Shown here: in pieces, positions 1 through 15,072 of the stretch | Layout: each line of letters opens with the position of its first letter | How positions within the stretch are numbered: the stretch's first letter is position 1 | From: Pengzhenrongella sicca | GTDB lineage: Bacteria; Actinomycetota; Actinomycetes; Actinomycetales; Cellulomonadaceae | Direction: 5' to 3' | Assembly (NCBI RefSeq): GCF_017569225.1 | Contig: NZ_CP071868.1 | Coordinates: 3,844,001-3,908,000 of the forward strand | DNA: 64,000 nt | Translations under genes and position numbers: made by a program | Notes under the pieces: generated by a model | The model's input: only the letters and a program-made list of their open reading frames with translations | The model's database searches: none | Told to the model about the DNA's origin: nothing

Positions 1-350
1 AGCGAGATGATCTTCATGAACTTCTTGTCACGCAGCTCGCGGCCCACCGGGCCGAAGATGCGCGTGCCACGGGGCTCACCGTCGCTCTTGAGGATCACAG
101 CCGCATTCTCGTCAAACTTGATGTACGAGCCGTCGGGACGCCGACGCTCCTTCTTGGTCCGGACGATGACCGCCTTGACGACATCACCCTTCTTGACATT
201 TCCGCCCGGGATCGCGTCCTTGACGGTGGCGACAATCGTGTCGCCAATTCCGGCGTAGCGACGTCCCGAACCACCGAGAACGCGGATGCAAAGAATTTCC
301 TTGGCACCCGTGTTGTCAGCGACCCGAAGTCGCGACTCCTGCTGAATCAT
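1..350 (-). CDS. rplN: 50S ribosomal protein L14 (3' end cut by window edge)
   Basis: L14 binds 23S rRNA and forms part of the intersubunit face of the 50S subunit. The ATG at 350 opens with [18 protein letters not shown], the family's characteristic N-terminus, and the reading frame runs on through [15 protein letters not shown] and [20 protein letters not shown]. About 116 of the usual 122 codons are present; the C-terminal few residues and the stop lie beyond position 1. It is the last gene seen of the S10/spc cluster, 146 nt downstream of rpsQ with a strong stem-loop in the gap. Identification is essentially certain; only completeness is not. Confidence 0.97.
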   Translation of the reverse strand, partial: MIQQESRLRVADNTGAKEILCIRVLGGSGRRYAGIGDTIVATVKDAIPGGNVKKGDVVKAVIVRTKKERRRPDGSYIKFDENAAVILKSDGEPRGTRIFGPVGRELRDKKFMKIIS

Positions 351-417
351 TGATGAACTCCTGACGTCTGCCGGTTCTCGGTATCGAGCCTGGCGAACGG
401 ATAGCTGCCGTCATGCA

Positions 418-465
418 CCCGCGGGGGGCGGCGTCGGCCGGAGCCGGCGCCGTCCCCGCCGCGGG
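418..465 (-). other. GC-rich stem-loop between rpsQ and rplN
   Basis: The arms at 418-433 and 448-465 are complementary except for two single-base bulges, with a CCGG-rich loop. It sits in the 146-nt gap between the rpsQ stop and the rplN start, the junction of the classical S10 and spc operons. There is no T-tract on the transcribed strand, so it could be a weak terminator, an RNase processing site or an mRNA-stabilising structure; which of these is not decidable from sequence. Confidence 0.5.
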
Positions 466-496
466 GGCAACTGAGTACTGCTGCGTGCTAGAAGGC

Positions 497-781
497 CTAC
501 TTCGCCTTCTCGAGGATCTCCACCACGCGCCACCGCTTGGTCGCGGAGAGCGGGCGGGTTTCCATGATCGTGACCAGGTCGCCGACGCCGGCCGCATTGG
601 CCTCGTCGTGCGCCTTGACCTTGCTCGTGCGCCGGATGACCTTGCCGTAGAGCGGGTGCTTGACCCGGTCCTCGACCTCGACCACGACGGTCTTGTCCAT
701 CTTGTCGCTCACGACATACCCACGCCGCGTCTTGCGGTCGGCACGGGAATCCGCAGCGCCTTCGATCTTCGTTGCGCTCAT
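497..781 (-). CDS. rpsQ: 30S ribosomal protein S17
   Basis: S17 is an OB-fold primary 16S rRNA-binding protein of the 30S subunit. The 94-residue product carries the family signature [27 protein letters not shown] and ends [14 protein letters not shown] chose the ATG at 781 because GTGAGG stands just upstream as a ribosome-binding site; an in-frame GTG at 793 overlapping the rpmC stop would add only four residues. It lies between rpmC and rplN, the conserved order, and is probably translationally coupled to rpmC. Confidence 0.95.
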   Translation of the reverse strand: MSATKIEGAADSRADRKTRRGYVVSDKMDKTVVVEVEDRVKHPLYGKVIRRTSKVKAHDEANAAGVGDLVTIMETRPLSATKRWRVVEILEKAK

Positions 782-789
782 TGTCGACC

Positions 790-1029
790 TCACTCGCTCG
801 CGCTCGGGGCAGTACGGATGCCGAGCTCGCGCTCGCGCAGGATCGTGTAGATCCGCGCGATGTCACGACGGACGGCCTTGAGGCGCCCGTGGCTTTCGAG
901 CTGGCCGGTGGCCGACTGGAAGCGCAGGTTGAACAGCTCTTCCTTGGCCTTCTTGAGCTCGGCGACAAGACGCTCGTCGTCAAACGCGTCCAGCTCGTCG
1001 GGAGCCAGATCCTTGGTTCCGATAGCCAT
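790..1029 (-). CDS. rpmC: 50S ribosomal protein L29
   Basis: L29 is a small helical-hairpin protein near the peptide exit tunnel. The 79-residue product shows the expected [28 protein letters not shown] core followed by the second helix [15 protein letters not shown]. The ATG at 1029 overlaps the rplP stop by one base (TGATG), which fixes the start and implies coupled translation. The C-terminal ten residues ([10 protein letters not shown]) form a short extension of the kind common in actinobacteria. Confidence 0.95.
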   Translation of the reverse strand: MAIGTKDLAPDELDAFDDERLVAELKKAKEELFNLRFQSATGQLESHGRLKAVRRDIARIYTILRERELGIRTAPSASE

Positions 1030-1448
1030 CAGATGCCACCACCCTCGCGGACTATGAAACGGGTCTTCATCGGGAGCTTGTGCTGCGCGCGGTTCATCGC
1101 CTCGCGAGCAAGAGACTCCTCGACACCGGCGAGCTCGAAGAGAACTCGACCCGGCTTGACGTTGCAGATCCACCACTCGGGCGAACCCTTACCGGAACCC
1201 ATGCGGGTCTCGGCCGGCTTCTTCGTGATCGGGCGGTCCGGGAACACGTTGATCCAGACCTTGCCGCCACGCTTGATGTGGCGGGTCATCGCGATACGAG
1301 CGGCCTCGATCTGCCGGTTCGTGAGGTAGGCGGGCTCGAGAGCCTGGATGCCGTACTCGCCGAACGAGATCTCGGTGCCACCGGTCGCGGCGCCGGAGCG
1401 CCCCGGGTGGTGCTGCTTGCGGTGCTTCAACCTGCGCGGGATAAGCAT
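1029..1448 (-). CDS. rplP: 50S ribosomal protein L16
   Basis: L16 organises the A-site finger and tRNA-binding region of the 50S subunit. The 139-residue protein begins [19 protein letters not shown], contains [25 protein letters not shown] and the [13 protein letters not shown]-type loop (here [14 protein letters not shown]), and has the usual length. It follows rpsC by three nucleotides and overlaps the rpmC start. Confidence 0.97.
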   Translation of the reverse strand: MLIPRRLKHRKQHHPGRSGAATGGTEISFGEYGIQALEPAYLTNRQIEAARIAMTRHIKRGGKVWINVFPDRPITKKPAETRMGSGKGSPEWWICNVKPGRVLFELAGVEESLAREAMNRAQHKLPMKTRFIVREGGGI

Positions 1449-1451
1449 TGC

Positions 1452-2285
1452 TCAGGCCTCCGTTCCGGATGCAGCGGGCGGCGTCGCCTCGGCAGCTGCC
1501 GGAGCGGCTGCAGGTGCGGCGGTCGGGGCCGAAGCGGCCTCGGGACGACGGGCACCGGTTCCGGCCGCGCCGCGAGCGGGGCGGTCGGTCCGGGGTCCAC
1601 GCGGCGAGCGGGGGCCCTGTGTGGCCTGCTGCTGCGCGTACTCCTTCTCGGTCATGTCGCCCTTGTAGATCCAGACCTTCACGCCGATGCGGCCGAAGGT
1701 CGTGCGGGCCTCGTAGAAGCCGTAGTCGATCTGCGCGCGGAGGGTGTGCAACGGCACGCGCCCCTCGCGGTAGAACTCGCTACGGCTCATCTCGGCGCCG
1801 CCGAGGCGACCCGAGCACTGCACCCGGATGCCCTTGGCACCGGCGCGCTGGGCGGACTGCATGCCCTTGCGCATGGCGCGGCGGAACGAGACACGGCTCG
1901 CGAGCTGCTCCGCGATCCCCTGGGCGACGAGCTGAGAGTCCATCTCAGCGTTCTTCACCTCGAGGATGTTGAGCTGCACCTGCTTGCCGCTGAGCTTCTC
2001 GAGCTCGCCGCGGATGCGGTCGGCCTCCGCGCCACGACGCCCGATGACGATCCCGGGACGTGCGGTGTGGATGTCGACGCGAACCCGGTCACGGGTCCGC
2101 TCGATCTCGACCTTTGAGATTCCGGCACGCTCGAGGCCAGTGGCCATGAGCTTGCGGATTGCTACGTCCTCGCGGACGTAGTCGCGGTAACGCTGCCCGG
2201 GCTTGGTGCTGTCAGCAAACCAACGCGACCTGTGGTCGGTGGTGATGCCGAGGCGGTACCCGTGCGGGTTGACCTTCTGTCCCAC
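1452..2285 (-). CDS. rpsC: 30S ribosomal protein S3 with Ala/Pro-rich tail
   Basis: S3 lies at the mRNA entry channel and has helicase-like activity on incoming mRNA. It starts GTG at 2285, sharing a base with the rplV stop (TAGTG). The N-terminal KH domain (about 40-110, with the VIGRRG-type loop [14 protein letters not shown]) and the C-terminal domain ending near [12 protein letters not shown] are typical. After residue 215 comes a roughly 60-residue Arg/Ala/Pro-rich disordered tail, making 277 residues against 233 in E. coli; such tails are common in actinobacterial S3. Confidence 0.97.
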   Translation of the reverse strand: MGQKVNPHGYRLGITTDHRSRWFADSTKPGQRYRDYVREDVAIRKLMATGLERAGISKVEIERTRDRVRVDIHTARPGIVIGRRGAEADRIRGELEKLSGKQVQLNILEVKNAEMDSQLVAQGIAEQLASRVSFRRAMRKGMQSAQRAGAKGIRVQCSGRLGGAEMSRSEFYREGRVPLHTLRAQIDYGFYEARTTFGRIGVKVWIYKGDMTEKEYAQQQATQGPRSPRGPRTDRPARGAAGTGARRPEAASAPTAAPAAAPAAAEATPPAASGTEA

Positions 2286-2653
2286 TATCGGGCCCTCTCC
2301 TTCTTCTCGACCGGGGCCACGACCACGGTGATGTGGCTGGTCCGCTTGAGGATCTGGCTTGCCCGGCCCTGAGCGCGCGGTCGGAACCGCTTGAGGGTCG
2401 GACCCTCGTCGACGAATGCCTCAGTGATCACGAGCGACGTGGCGTCAAACGCCTCGCTCGCACGATCGGCCTTGACCCTCGCGTTGGCGATCGCACTTTC
2501 GACCACCTTGCGGACGGTCTCCCCCGCGGCCTGCGGCGCGAACTTCAGCGTCGCGACAGCCTCCTCGGCCTGCTTGCCACGGATGAGGTCCACGACGCGC
2601 CGGGCCTTCTGGGGCGTGACGCGGACAAACCGCGCCTGCGCCTTGGCTTCCAT
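2285..2653 (-). CDS. rplV: 50S ribosomal protein L22
   Basis: L22 lines the exit tunnel with a beta-hairpin and binds several 23S rRNA domains. The 122-residue sequence has [23 protein letters not shown] near the start and the hairpin segment [17 protein letters not shown]; no insertion or deletion of the type that gives macrolide resistance is evident in this hairpin. Its stop overlaps the rpsC GTG start. Confidence 0.96.
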   Translation of the reverse strand: MEAKAQARFVRVTPQKARRVVDLIRGKQAEEAVATLKFAPQAAGETVRKVVESAIANARVKADRASEAFDATSLVITEAFVDEGPTLKRFRPRAQGRASQILKRTSHITVVVAPVEKKERAR

Positions 2654-2729
2654 TGCTGTCCTGCCTTCTTGTCTGGTCTATCTCGAAGAACGACTCAAGG
2701 TCTTGCCACCGCTGTGCACCCGAAGGTGA

Positions 2730-3011
2730 TCAGCGACGACGAGCCTTGCGGTCGTCCTTGTCGTGGCCGCGGAAGGTCCGCGTGGGGGCGAACTCGCCCA
2801 GCTTGTGTCCGACCATCGCCTCGGTGACGAAGACGGGGGTGTGCTTGCGGCCGTCGTGCACCGCAAACGTGTGACCGAGGAAGTCCGGCGTGATGAGCGA
2901 CCGGCGGGACCACGTCTTGATGACGTTCTTGGTCCCCTTCTCGTTCTGGACGTCGACCTTCTTCTGCAGGTGACCGTCGACGAACGGACCCTTTTTCAGG
3001 CTACGTGGCAT
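2730..3011 (-). CDS. rpsS: 30S ribosomal protein S19
   Basis: S19 sits in the 30S head and contacts S13 and the A-site finger. The 93-residue protein starts [18 protein letters not shown] and contains [22 protein letters not shown] and the [16 protein letters not shown] signature. It follows rplB by 12 nt and precedes rplV in the conserved S10 order. Confidence 0.96.
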   Translation of the reverse strand: MPRSLKKGPFVDGHLQKKVDVQNEKGTKNVIKTWSRRSLITPDFLGHTFAVHDGRKHTPVFVTEAMVGHKLGEFAPTRTFRGHDKDDRKARRR

Positions 3012-3023
3012 CTCAGGCTCCTA

Positions 3024-3857
3024 TCAGCGCTTGCCGGTGCGCCGGCGGCGCACGATGAGCTTGTCGCTCGGCTTGTTCGGGTGACGGGTGCGGCCCTCGG
3101 GCTTGCCCCACGGGGTGACCGGGTGACGGCCTCCGGAGGTCTTGCCCTCGCCACCACCGTGCGGGTGGTCGACCGGGTTCATGGCGACACCACGGACGGA
3201 GGGGCGCTTGCCCTTCCACCGCATCCGGCCGGCCTTGCCCCAGTTGATGTTCGACTGCTCGGCATTGCCGACCTCGCCGATGGTTGCGCGGCAGCGCAGG
3301 TCGACATTGCGGATCTCGCCGGACGGCATGCGCAGCTGCGCATAGACGCCGTCCTTCGCGACGAGCTGCACCGACGCACCAGCCGAACGGGCGATCTTCG
3401 CGCCGCCACCGGGCTTGAGCTCGATGGCGTGGATGACCGTACCGGTCGGGATGTTGCGCAGGGGCAGGCAGTTGCCGGGCTTGATGTCGGCGCTTGCACC
3501 GTTCTCGACGACGTCGCCCTGCTTGAGCTTGTTCGGCGCGACGATGTAACGCTTCTCGCCGTCCGCGTAGTGCAGCAGCGCGATGCGTGCCGTGCGGTTC
3601 GGGTCGTACTCGATGTGCGCAACCTTGGCCGGCACGCCGTCCTTGTCGTGGCGACGGAAGTCGATCAGGCGGTAGGCACGCTTGTGCCCGCCACCCTGGT
3701 GACGAACCGTCACGCGACCGGTGGCGTTGCGGCCACCCGTCTTGTGCAACGGGCGGACCAACGACTTCTCCGGCGTGGAGCGCGTGATCTCGACGAAGTC
3801 GGCGACGCTCGAGCCTCGACGGCCCGGCGTAGTCGGCTTGTACTTACGGATTCCCAT
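3024..3857 (-). CDS. rplB: 50S ribosomal protein L2
   Basis: L2 is needed for subunit association and peptidyl transferase activity. The 277-residue product begins [15 protein letters not shown], has the OB-fold and SH3-like core, and the conserved C-terminal region [19 protein letters not shown] containing the histidine implicated in peptidyl transfer. Length is the family norm. It lies between rplW and rpsS. Confidence 0.97.
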   Translation of the reverse strand: MGIRKYKPTTPGRRGSSVADFVEITRSTPEKSLVRPLHKTGGRNATGRVTVRHQGGGHKRAYRLIDFRRHDKDGVPAKVAHIEYDPNRTARIALLHYADGEKRYIVAPNKLKQGDVVENGASADIKPGNCLPLRNIPTGTVIHAIELKPGGGAKIARSAGASVQLVAKDGVYAQLRMPSGEIRNVDLRCRATIGEVGNAEQSNINWGKAGRMRWKGKRPSVRGVAMNPVDHPHGGGEGKTSGGRHPVTPWGKPEGRTRHPNKPSDKLIVRRRRTGKR

Positions 3858-3889
3858 GGGGACCTGTCCTCAATCTGCTCTCGGTCGGC

Positions 3890-4192
3890 TCAGCCGACCG
3901 GTCCGCCGAAGATGTCGATCGTGCCCTCGCGGAGGGTGACGATCGCACGCTTGGTGTCCTTGCGCTTACCCATGCCGAACTTGGTCCGCCGCGTCTTGCC
4001 CTTGCGGTTGATCGTGTTCACCGAAGCGACCTTGACGGAGAAGATCTGCTCGATCGCGACCTTGATCTCCGTCTTGTTCGCGCGCGGGTCGACGACGAAG
4101 GTGTACTTTCCCTCGTCGAGCAGCCCGTAGCTTTTTTCCGAGACGACCGGCGAGATCAGGATGTCGCGCGGGTCCTTCGCCACGGTAGTCAC
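3890..4192 (-). CDS. rplW: 50S ribosomal protein L23
   Basis: L23 flanks the exit tunnel and is the docking site for trigger factor and SRP. The 100-residue protein has [16 protein letters not shown], the actinobacterial L23 N-terminus, then [22 protein letters not shown] and the basic loop [17 protein letters not shown]. The GTG start at 4192 overlaps the rplD stop as GTGA, so the two are translationally coupled. Confidence 0.96.
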   Translation of the reverse strand: MTTVAKDPRDILISPVVSEKSYGLLDEGKYTFVVDPRANKTEIKVAIEQIFSVKVASVNTINRKGKTRRTKFGMGKRKDTKRAIVTLREGTIDIFGGPVG

Positions 4193-4908
4193 TTGGTGTC
4201 CTCCTCGATCTCGGCCTGCGACGCCTCAGTCGCCGTTCCGACAGCCTTCACCGAGCGGCCAGTGGCCGGACCCGCCAGGAACACGTCGAGCGCGCCCTGC
4301 GTGAAGACGACGTCGTCGGAGACGAGCACGTCGTAGGTGTTCAGCTGGTCAGCGACCAGGAGGTGCACCTGCTCGACGTTGCGGAGCGACTTCCAGGTGA
4401 TCTCGTCCTGGCGTTCCACAACAACGAGCACGTGCTTGCGACCCGACAAGCGGGCCAGAACCTCGAGCGCAGTCTTGGTCGACGGCGCGGCGCCCGGGGC
4501 GAACCCGGAGACGACGTGCACGCGGCCGGCGCGGGCGCGGTCCGAAAGAGCACCGCGGAGCGCCGCGGTCTTCATCTTCTTCGGGGTCCGCTGGCTGTAG
4601 TCGCGCGGCGTCGGGCCGTGCACGATGCCACCGCCGGCAAACTGCGGAGCGCGGGTCGAGCCCTGACGGGCGCGGCCGGTGCCCTTCTGCTTGTGGGGCT
4701 TGCGTCCACCACCGGACACCTCGCCACGAGTCTTCGTGGAGTGGGTGCCCTGGCGAGCCGCCGCGAGCTGCGCGACGACGACCTGGTGGATCAGCGGGAT
4801 GTTCGTCTGGACGTCGAACACCTCTGCGGGAAGGTCGGCGCTGCCGGCCTTCTTGCCAGAGGCATCCAGCACGTCGACGGTCAACGACTTGGTGTCAGCC
4901 ACGGTCAT
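4189..4908 (-). CDS. rplD: 50S ribosomal protein L4
   Basis: L4 sends a loop into the exit tunnel; in E. coli it also represses its own operon, but whether that holds in actinobacteria is not shown here. The 239-residue sequence carries the tunnel-loop signature [20 protein letters not shown] followed by [17 protein letters not shown]. An acidic tail ([11 protein letters not shown]) extends the C-terminus. Start ATG 4908 overlaps the rplC stop (ATGA) and its own stop overlaps the rplW start. Confidence 0.96.
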   Translation of the reverse strand: MTVADTKSLTVDVLDASGKKAGSADLPAEVFDVQTNIPLIHQVVVAQLAAARQGTHSTKTRGEVSGGGRKPHKQKGTGRARQGSTRAPQFAGGGIVHGPTPRDYSQRTPKKMKTAALRGALSDRARAGRVHVVSGFAPGAAPSTKTALEVLARLSGRKHVLVVVERQDEITWKSLRNVEQVHLLVADQLNTYDVLVSDDVVFTQGALDVFLAGPATGRSVKAVGTATEASQAEIEEDTK

Positions 4909-5564
4909 GCTCCCTTCGCGGCGGAACGCACGAGGACGACGCCGTTGCGGGGGCCGGGGACGGCGCCCTTGACGAGCAGCAGACCCTTCTCGGCATCCAC
5001 CGCAAAAACGGTGAGGTTCTGCGTGGTCTGGCGGTCGAAGCCCATCCGGCCGGCCATCCGCATACCCCGGAAGACGCGCGACGGGGTGGAAGCCCCACCG
5101 ATCGAGCCGGGCTTGCGGTGGTTGCGGTGGGCACCGTGGGAAGCGCTGTCGCCGTGGAAGCCGTGACGCTTCATCACTCCGGCGAAGCCCTTGCCCTTGG
5201 TGGTCCCGGACACGTCGACGACCGAACCGGCCTCGAAGGCCGCCGCGGTGATCTCCTGGCCGAGCGCGTAGCGCCCAGCATCCGGAGTACGAATCTCAGC
5301 CACATGCCGGCGGGGGGTAACCCCGGCCTTCTCGAAGTGGCCCTTGAGGGGCTGGGTTACCTTGCGCGGGTCAATCTGGCCGTAGGCCAGCTGAACCGCG
5401 ACGTACCCATCTGTCTCAGCGGTGCGCACCTGCGTGACCACGTTCGTGCCGACCTGCACGACAGTGACGGGGATGAGGAGGCCGTTGGCGTCCCACACCT
5501 GCGTCATGCCGAGCTTGGTTCCGAGCACGGCCGTGATCGAGCGCGCGTTCTGCTGGGTGGTCAT
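4905..5564 (-). CDS. rplC: 50S ribosomal protein L3
   Basis: L3 is an early assembly protein whose loop reaches the peptidyl transferase centre. The 219-residue product opens [13 protein letters not shown] after a 13-residue extension and includes [19 protein letters not shown] and [19 protein letters not shown], both diagnostic. The ATG at 5564 is preceded by GGAAGGAAC, a good ribosome-binding site. It is second in the S10 operon. Confidence 0.97.
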   Translation of the reverse strand: MTTQQNARSITAVLGTKLGMTQVWDANGLLIPVTVVQVGTNVVTQVRTAETDGYVAVQLAYGQIDPRKVTQPLKGHFEKAGVTPRRHVAEIRTPDAGRYALGQEITAAAFEAGSVVDVSGTTKGKGFAGVMKRHGFHGDSASHGAHRNHRKPGSIGGASTPSRVFRGMRMAGRMGFDRQTTQNLTVFAVDAEKGLLLVKGAVPGPRNGVVLVRSAAKGA

Positions 5565-5586
5565 GGTGATCAGTTCCTTCCCAGCT

Positions 5587-5895
5587 TCAGAGCTTGATCT
5601 CGATGTTCACGTCTGCCGGCAGGTCGAGGCGCATGAGCGAGTCGACCGCCTTCGGCGTGGGATCGATGATGTCGATGAGCCGCTTGTGCGTGCGCATCTC
5701 GAAGTGCTCGCGGCTGTCCTTGTACTTGTGAGGCGACCGGATGACGCAGAAAATGTTCTTCTCCGTCGGCAGCGGCACCGGGCCCACGACCGTCGCACCA
5801 GCGCGTGTCACCGTGTCGACGATCTTGCGCGCCGAGCTGTCGATGACCTCGTGGTCGTAGGACTTGAGCCGGATGCGGATCTTCTGTCCCGCCAT
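5587..5895 (-). CDS. rpsJ: 30S ribosomal protein S10 (NusE)
   Basis: S10 is a 30S head protein and, as NusE, bridges NusG and ribosome in transcription-translation coupling. The 102-residue sequence [19 protein letters not shown]...[19 protein letters not shown] is full-length and highly conserved. It is the first gene of the operon; about 300 nt upstream contain no gene and hold the operon's leader and promoter, including a 25-nt element shared with the str operon. Confidence 0.97.
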   Translation of the reverse strand: MAGQKIRIRLKSYDHEVIDSSARKIVDTVTRAGATVVGPVPLPTEKNIFCVIRSPHKYKDSREHFEMRTHKRLIDIIDPTPKAVDSLMRLDLPADVNIEIKL

Positions 5896-5931
5896 GGCGT
5901 CGTCTGACTCTCTCTCTAGAACTGCTAGCTG

Positions 5932-5956
5932 TCCGACCCCCGCACTCGGGCGTGTC
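5932..5956 (-). promoter_or_regulatory. 25-nt element shared by S10 and str leaders (copy 1)
   Basis: The 25 bases here are identical to those at 10696-10720 in the same orientation relative to the downstream ribosomal gene. Read on the transcribed strand it runs GACACGCCCGAGTGCGGG plus GGTCGGA and can fold as CCCG-AGTG-CGGG. It lies 37 nt upstream of the rpsJ start. Identity over 25 nt in two separate operon leaders suggests a conserved RNA or DNA signal; the function is not known to me. Confidence 0.6.
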
Positions 5957-6201
5957 GCTTATCGCGGACACACCTTCGCGCTACACACCGAAGACCGGTG
6001 CGAGGCCGTTGGATGCTGTCTGGACTCCGCCACCGGGTGACCCCGGGGCCTGGTGAGCCCTCAACGTTTGCCTGCCCTGGAGCGCCCGCGTGCGTGCACG
6101 CGTTCGACCCTCGCCGGGCAACCTGGCTAGTGTGCCAGATCGTCACGGGGATCACCTAATCCGGTGCTCCCCATCCCCGCGCGCTTCCCGCCGTCGACGG
6201 G
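5957..6201 (-). promoter_or_regulatory. S10 operon upstream/promoter region
   Basis: No gene is seen in this stretch. On the minus strand a candidate extended -10 (TGG followed by CACACT, minus-strand bases at 6134-6129) lies within a small palindrome CTGGC-ACACTA-GCCAG. I find no convincing -35 at 17 nt. Transcription from there would give a leader of roughly 225 nt before rpsJ. The assignment of the promoter is tentative; the presence of the operon's promoter somewhere in the interval is likely because the terminator of tuf lies immediately beyond it. Confidence 0.35.
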
Positions 6202-6257
6202 AAAAACGAGGCAGGGCCCGGGCTCGCGCCGTGCTGGCGCGAAGCCCGGGCCCTGCC
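6202..6257 (-). terminator. Rho-independent terminator of the str operon (after tuf)
   Basis: Arms at 6210-6230 and 6236-6257 form a stem of about 20 bp, GC-rich, with a short loop and one bulge. On the transcribed (minus) strand the stem is followed a few bases later by TTTTT (the AAAAA at 6202-6206). It starts seven bases after the tuf stop. This is one of two stem-loops in the window with a recognisable U-tract, the other being the rplJ attenuator at 20042. Confidence 0.9.
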
Positions 6258-6263
6258 CGAAGA

Positions 6264-7457
6264 TCACTTGATGATCTTGGTGACCTTGCCTGAACCGACG
6301 GTCCGTCCACCCTCGCGGATGGCGAAGCCGAGACCGATCTCCATGGCGATCGGCTGGATCAGCGCGACCGTCATCTCGGTGTTGTCGCCGGGCATGACCA
6401 TCTCGGTGCCCTCGGGCAACGTGATGACGCCGGTGACGTCGGTCGTACGGAAGTAGAACTGCGGGCGGTAGTTCGCGTAGAACGGGTTGTGCCGGCCGCC
6501 CTCGTCCTTGGCGAGGATGTAGACCTGCGCCTCGAAGTCCTTGTGCGGCGTGATGGAACCCGGCTTGACGACGACCTGGCCGCGCTCGACCTCTTCGCGC
6601 TTGGTGCCACGAAGGAGGAGGCCGACGTTCTCGCCCGCCTCGGCGTAGTCGAGCAGCTTGCGGAACATCTCGACGCCGGTGACCGTGGTCTTGATCGCCT
6701 TCTCCTTGATACCGACGACCTCGACCTCCTCGTTCACCTTGAGCTTGCCGCGCTCCACGCGGCCGGTGACGACCGTGCCACGACCGGTGATCGTGAAGAC
6801 GTCCTCGATGGGCATGAGGAACGGCTTGTCGATGTCGCGGACCGGGTCCGGAACGGACTCGTCGACGGCGTCCATGAGGTCAGAGACAGCCTTGACCCAC
6901 TTCTCGTCGCCCTCGAGCGCCTTGAGCGCCGAGACCTGGATGACCGGGACGTTGTCCCCGTCGAAGCCCTGCGCCGTGAGGAGCTCGCGGACCTCGACCT
7001 CGACGAGCTCGAGGATCTCCTCGTCGTCGACGAGGTCGGCCTTGTTGAGCGCGACGAGCAGGTACGGCACGCCGACCTGGCGGGCCAGGAGCACGTGCTC
7101 GCGCGTCTGGGCCATCGGGCCGTCGGTCGCCGCGACCACGAGGATCGCGCCGTCCATCTGCGCCGCACCCGTGATCATGTTCTTGATGTAGTCCGCGTGC
7201 CCAGGAGCATCGATGTGCGCGTAGTGGCGCTTCTCGGTCTGGTACTCCACGTGCGCGATGTTGATGGTGATACCGCGCTGCTTCTCTTCAGGGGCCTTGT
7301 CGATCTCGTCGAACGGCGTGAAGGGGTTCAGTGCCGGGAACTTGTCGTGCAGCACCTTCGAGATAGCCGCGGTCAGCGTCGTCTTACCGTGGTCGACGTG
7401 ACCGATGGTGCCGATGTTGACGTGCGGCTTAGTCCGCTCGAACTTGGCCTTGCCCAC
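6264..7457 (-). CDS. tuf: Elongation factor Tu
   Basis: EF-Tu delivers aminoacyl-tRNA to the ribosomal A site as a GTPase. The 397-residue protein has the P-loop [14 protein letters not shown], switch region [24 protein letters not shown], and NKADLVDD, then the two beta-barrel domains ending [15 protein letters not shown]. It starts GTG at 7457 with GAGGAGG eight bases upstream. The 123-nt gap to fusA contains an imperfect palindrome (7515-7532, GACACCTG-CG-CAGGCGTC) that could be a processing or regulatory hairpin; I see no clear separate tuf promoter. Terminator follows directly. Confidence 0.98.
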   Translation of the reverse strand: MGKAKFERTKPHVNIGTIGHVDHGKTTLTAAISKVLHDKFPALNPFTPFDEIDKAPEEKQRGITINIAHVEYQTEKRHYAHIDAPGHADYIKNMITGAAQMDGAILVVAATDGPMAQTREHVLLARQVGVPYLLVALNKADLVDDEEILELVEVEVRELLTAQGFDGDNVPVIQVSALKALEGDEKWVKAVSDLMDAVDESVPDPVRDIDKPFLMPIEDVFTITGRGTVVTGRVERGKLKVNEEVEVVGIKEKAIKTTVTGVEMFRKLLDYAEAGENVGLLLRGTKREEVERGQVVVKPGSITPHKDFEAQVYILAKDEGGRHNPFYANYRPQFYFRTTDVTGVITLPEGTEMVMPGDNTEMTVALIQPIAMEIGLGFAIREGGRTVGSGKVTKIIK

Positions 7458-7580
7458 TGTGTCCTCCTCGGACTCAAGGTAGTGATGTGCCGAAACGTTG
7501 CAGGAGTCATGCTGACACCTGCGCAGGCGTCGGTCCTACCGGTCGATGTGTACTGGAACTGCGATGACGACCAGTGGGAC

Positions 7581-9683
<2,103 letters not shown>

Positions 9684-9746
9684 TGTGTCGCCCTTCTGAA
9701 GCAGTCGGAGAGTGCCAGCCGGTTCTCACCAGCGGCGGCGCCGGGA

Positions 9747-10217
9747 TTACCAGCGGTAGTGCGCGAAGGCCTTGTTGGACTCGGCCATCTTGTGCATGTC
9801 CTCGCGACGCTTGACCGCGGCACCCAGGCCGTTGCTCGCGTCGAGGATCTCGTTCATGAGGCGCTCGGTCATCGACTTCTCGCGACGAACGCGCGAGTAG
9901 TCGGTGAGCCAGCGCAGCGCGAGCGTCGTCGAGCGGACCGGGCGGACCTCGACGGGGACCTGGTAGGTCGCACCGCCGACGCGCCGGGACTTGACCTCGA
10001 GCGCGGGACGCACGTTCTCGAGCGCGCGCTTGAGCACGACGACGGGGTCGCCGCTCGTCTTCGCCTGGACGCCCTCGAGGGCGCCGTAGACGATCGCCTC
10101 GGCGACGGACTTCTTGCCGTCGCGGAGGACCTTGTTGATGAGCTGCGTGACGACCGGCGATCCGTAGACCGGGTCGATGATGAGCGGCCGCTTCGGGGCC
10201 GGACCCTTGCGAGGCAT
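9747..10217 (-). CDS. rpsG: 30S ribosomal protein S7
   Basis: S7 initiates assembly of the 30S head. The 156-residue sequence opens [20 protein letters not shown], includes [13 protein letters not shown] and ends [18 protein letters not shown], exactly the family length. Its ATG at 10217 shares a base with the rpsL stop (TAATG), which fixes the start and couples it to rpsL. Confidence 0.97.
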   Translation of the reverse strand: MPRKGPAPKRPLIIDPVYGSPVVTQLINKVLRDGKKSVAEAIVYGALEGVQAKTSGDPVVVLKRALENVRPALEVKSRRVGGATYQVPVEVRPVRSTTLALRWLTDYSRVRREKSMTERLMNEILDASNGLGAAVKRREDMHKMAESNKAFAHYRW

Positions 10218-10591
10218 TACTTGCTCCCCTTCTTGGCGCCGTAGCGGCTGCGAGCCTGCTTGCGGTTCTTCACGCCCTGCGTGTCGAGCGCGCCGCGGAC
10301 GATCTTGTAGCGGACACCCGGAAGGTCCTTGACGCGGCCACCGCGCACGAGCACGATCGAGTGCTCCTGCAGGTTGTGACCCTCGCCGGGGATGTAGGCC
10401 GTGACCTCGATCTGGCTGGAGAGCTTGACGCGCGCAACCTTGCGAAGGGCCGAGTTCGGCTTCTTCGGGGTCGTCGTGTAGACGCGCGTGCAGACGCCGC
10501 GTCGCTGCGGGCTGCCCTTGAGCGCGGGGGTCTTCGACTTCGTGGACTTTGGCTGCCGGCCCTTGCGGACCAGCTGCTGGATCGTAGGCAC
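10217..10591 (-). CDS. rpsL: 30S ribosomal protein S12
   Basis: S12 monitors decoding at the A site. The 124-residue product [12 protein letters not shown]... starts GTG at 10591. The streptomycin-determining lysines are both wild type: K43 in [10 protein letters not shown] and K88 in GGRVKDLPG, so no resistance allele is visible. It is first in the str operon, behind a leader of about 280 nt. Confidence 0.97.
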   Translation of the reverse strand: MPTIQQLVRKGRQPKSTKSKTPALKGSPQRRGVCTRVYTTTPKKPNSALRKVARVKLSSQIEVTAYIPGEGHNLQEHSIVLVRGGRVKDLPGVRYKIVRGALDTQGVKNRKQARSRYGAKKGSK

Positions 10592-10877
10592 TACGTCTCC
10601 GTGTCTGTTCGAGGTGTATCTCTGGTCTGACCGAATCCTTGTCCGGCCTGGTCGGATCGACCCGCCTGGGCCGACCCGGAGGTCTTGAGTCCCGCTCCGA
10701 CCCCCGCACTCGGGCGTGTCACCCCTCCGTACGCAACGGCCATCGCCCGAACGAAAGATTCGGCGATGTCCGCGCGTGTGGGAAGGAGATCAACCCGGCA
10801 CCCGGCACGGACCGCCGAGGCGGTCACGTGGGTCGCGGTGCATGCACGAGGGCCCGACGGCGCGGGCACGGTGGACC
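10592..10877 (-). promoter_or_regulatory. Leader of the str operon
   Basis: About 280 nt separate the predicted transcription start (near 10871) from the rpsL GTG. No protein gene is seen. The interval contains copy 2 of the 25-nt element shared with the S10 leader (10696-10720). Long leaders upstream of rpsL suggest RNA-level control, but no family with known ligand is recognised. Confidence 0.5.
10696..10720 (-). promoter_or_regulatory. 25-nt element shared by S10 and str leaders (copy 2)
   Basis: Identical over 25 bases to 5932-5956 and in the same orientation with respect to the downstream operon, but here about 105 nt upstream of the rpsL start rather than 37 nt. The identity ends abruptly on both sides, which argues for a selected short element and not a recent duplication of a whole leader. 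Confidence 0.6.
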
Positions 10878-10906
10878 ACGATACCGGCAGGCCCGGACTC
10901 AGTCAA
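10878..10906 (-). promoter_or_regulatory. Promoter of the rpsL-rpsG-fusA-tuf operon
   Basis: Minus-strand TTGACT (10906-10901), 17-nt spacer, TATCGT (10883-10878): five of six matches to the -35 consensus and an actinobacterial TANNNT -10 at the ideal spacing. It points toward rpsL and predicts a start near 10871. This is a strong primary-sigma promoter by sequence. Confidence 0.8.
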
Positions 10907-11016
10907 AGCGGCCGACCTCCGCACGTCGCTCCGCGCGGAACAGCCCGACGAATGGGCCCGATCTGACCGGATTCGGATCAGAATCAGCCCGAACGTGCTC
11001 TCCGGCCGCGCGCGAG

Positions 11017-11052
11017 AACGGGGGCCCACCGCGTGCGGTGGGCCCCCGTTCG
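11017..11052 (-). terminator. Terminator of the rpl-rpo operon (after rpoC)
   Basis: A perfect 17-bp inverted repeat (11017-11033 with 11036-11052; stem core GGGGGCCCACC) lies 21 nt beyond the rpoC stop. No U-tract follows on the transcribed strand, typical of high-GC actinobacterial stem-loop terminators. Beyond it lies the upstream region of the str operon. Confidence 0.75.
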
Positions 11053-11073
11053 GGTCGAGCTGGTCGAGCTAGG

Positions 11074-14949
<3,876 letters not shown>

Positions 14950-15020
14950 TGCGTCCTACTTCCTTCGCGTGCCGTGACACGGACTGCGGTCCCGGCGGTG
15001 ACTTCCGAACTACGGGTGTG

Positions 15021-15068
15021 GGTCCCCGCCGCCGCCGCCCGCGTGAGCGGGCGGGCGGCGGCGGGGCC
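15021..15068 (-). other. Intercistronic stem-loop between rpoB and rpoC
   Basis: Arms 15021-15042 and 15047-15068 are almost fully complementary runs of CCG/CGG units with a four-base loop GTGA, starting five bases after the rpoB stop. There is no U-tract. It may be a partial terminator, an RNase processing point or a 3'-end stabiliser that tunes rpoB versus rpoC output; this is inference. Confidence 0.55.
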
Positions 15069-15072
15069 GGGG

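Noticed and set aside
10217-10591. Possible streptomycin-resistance allele in rpsL and rifampicin allele in rpoB
   Set aside because: K43 and K88 of S12 and D432, H442, S447 of RpoB are all wild type.
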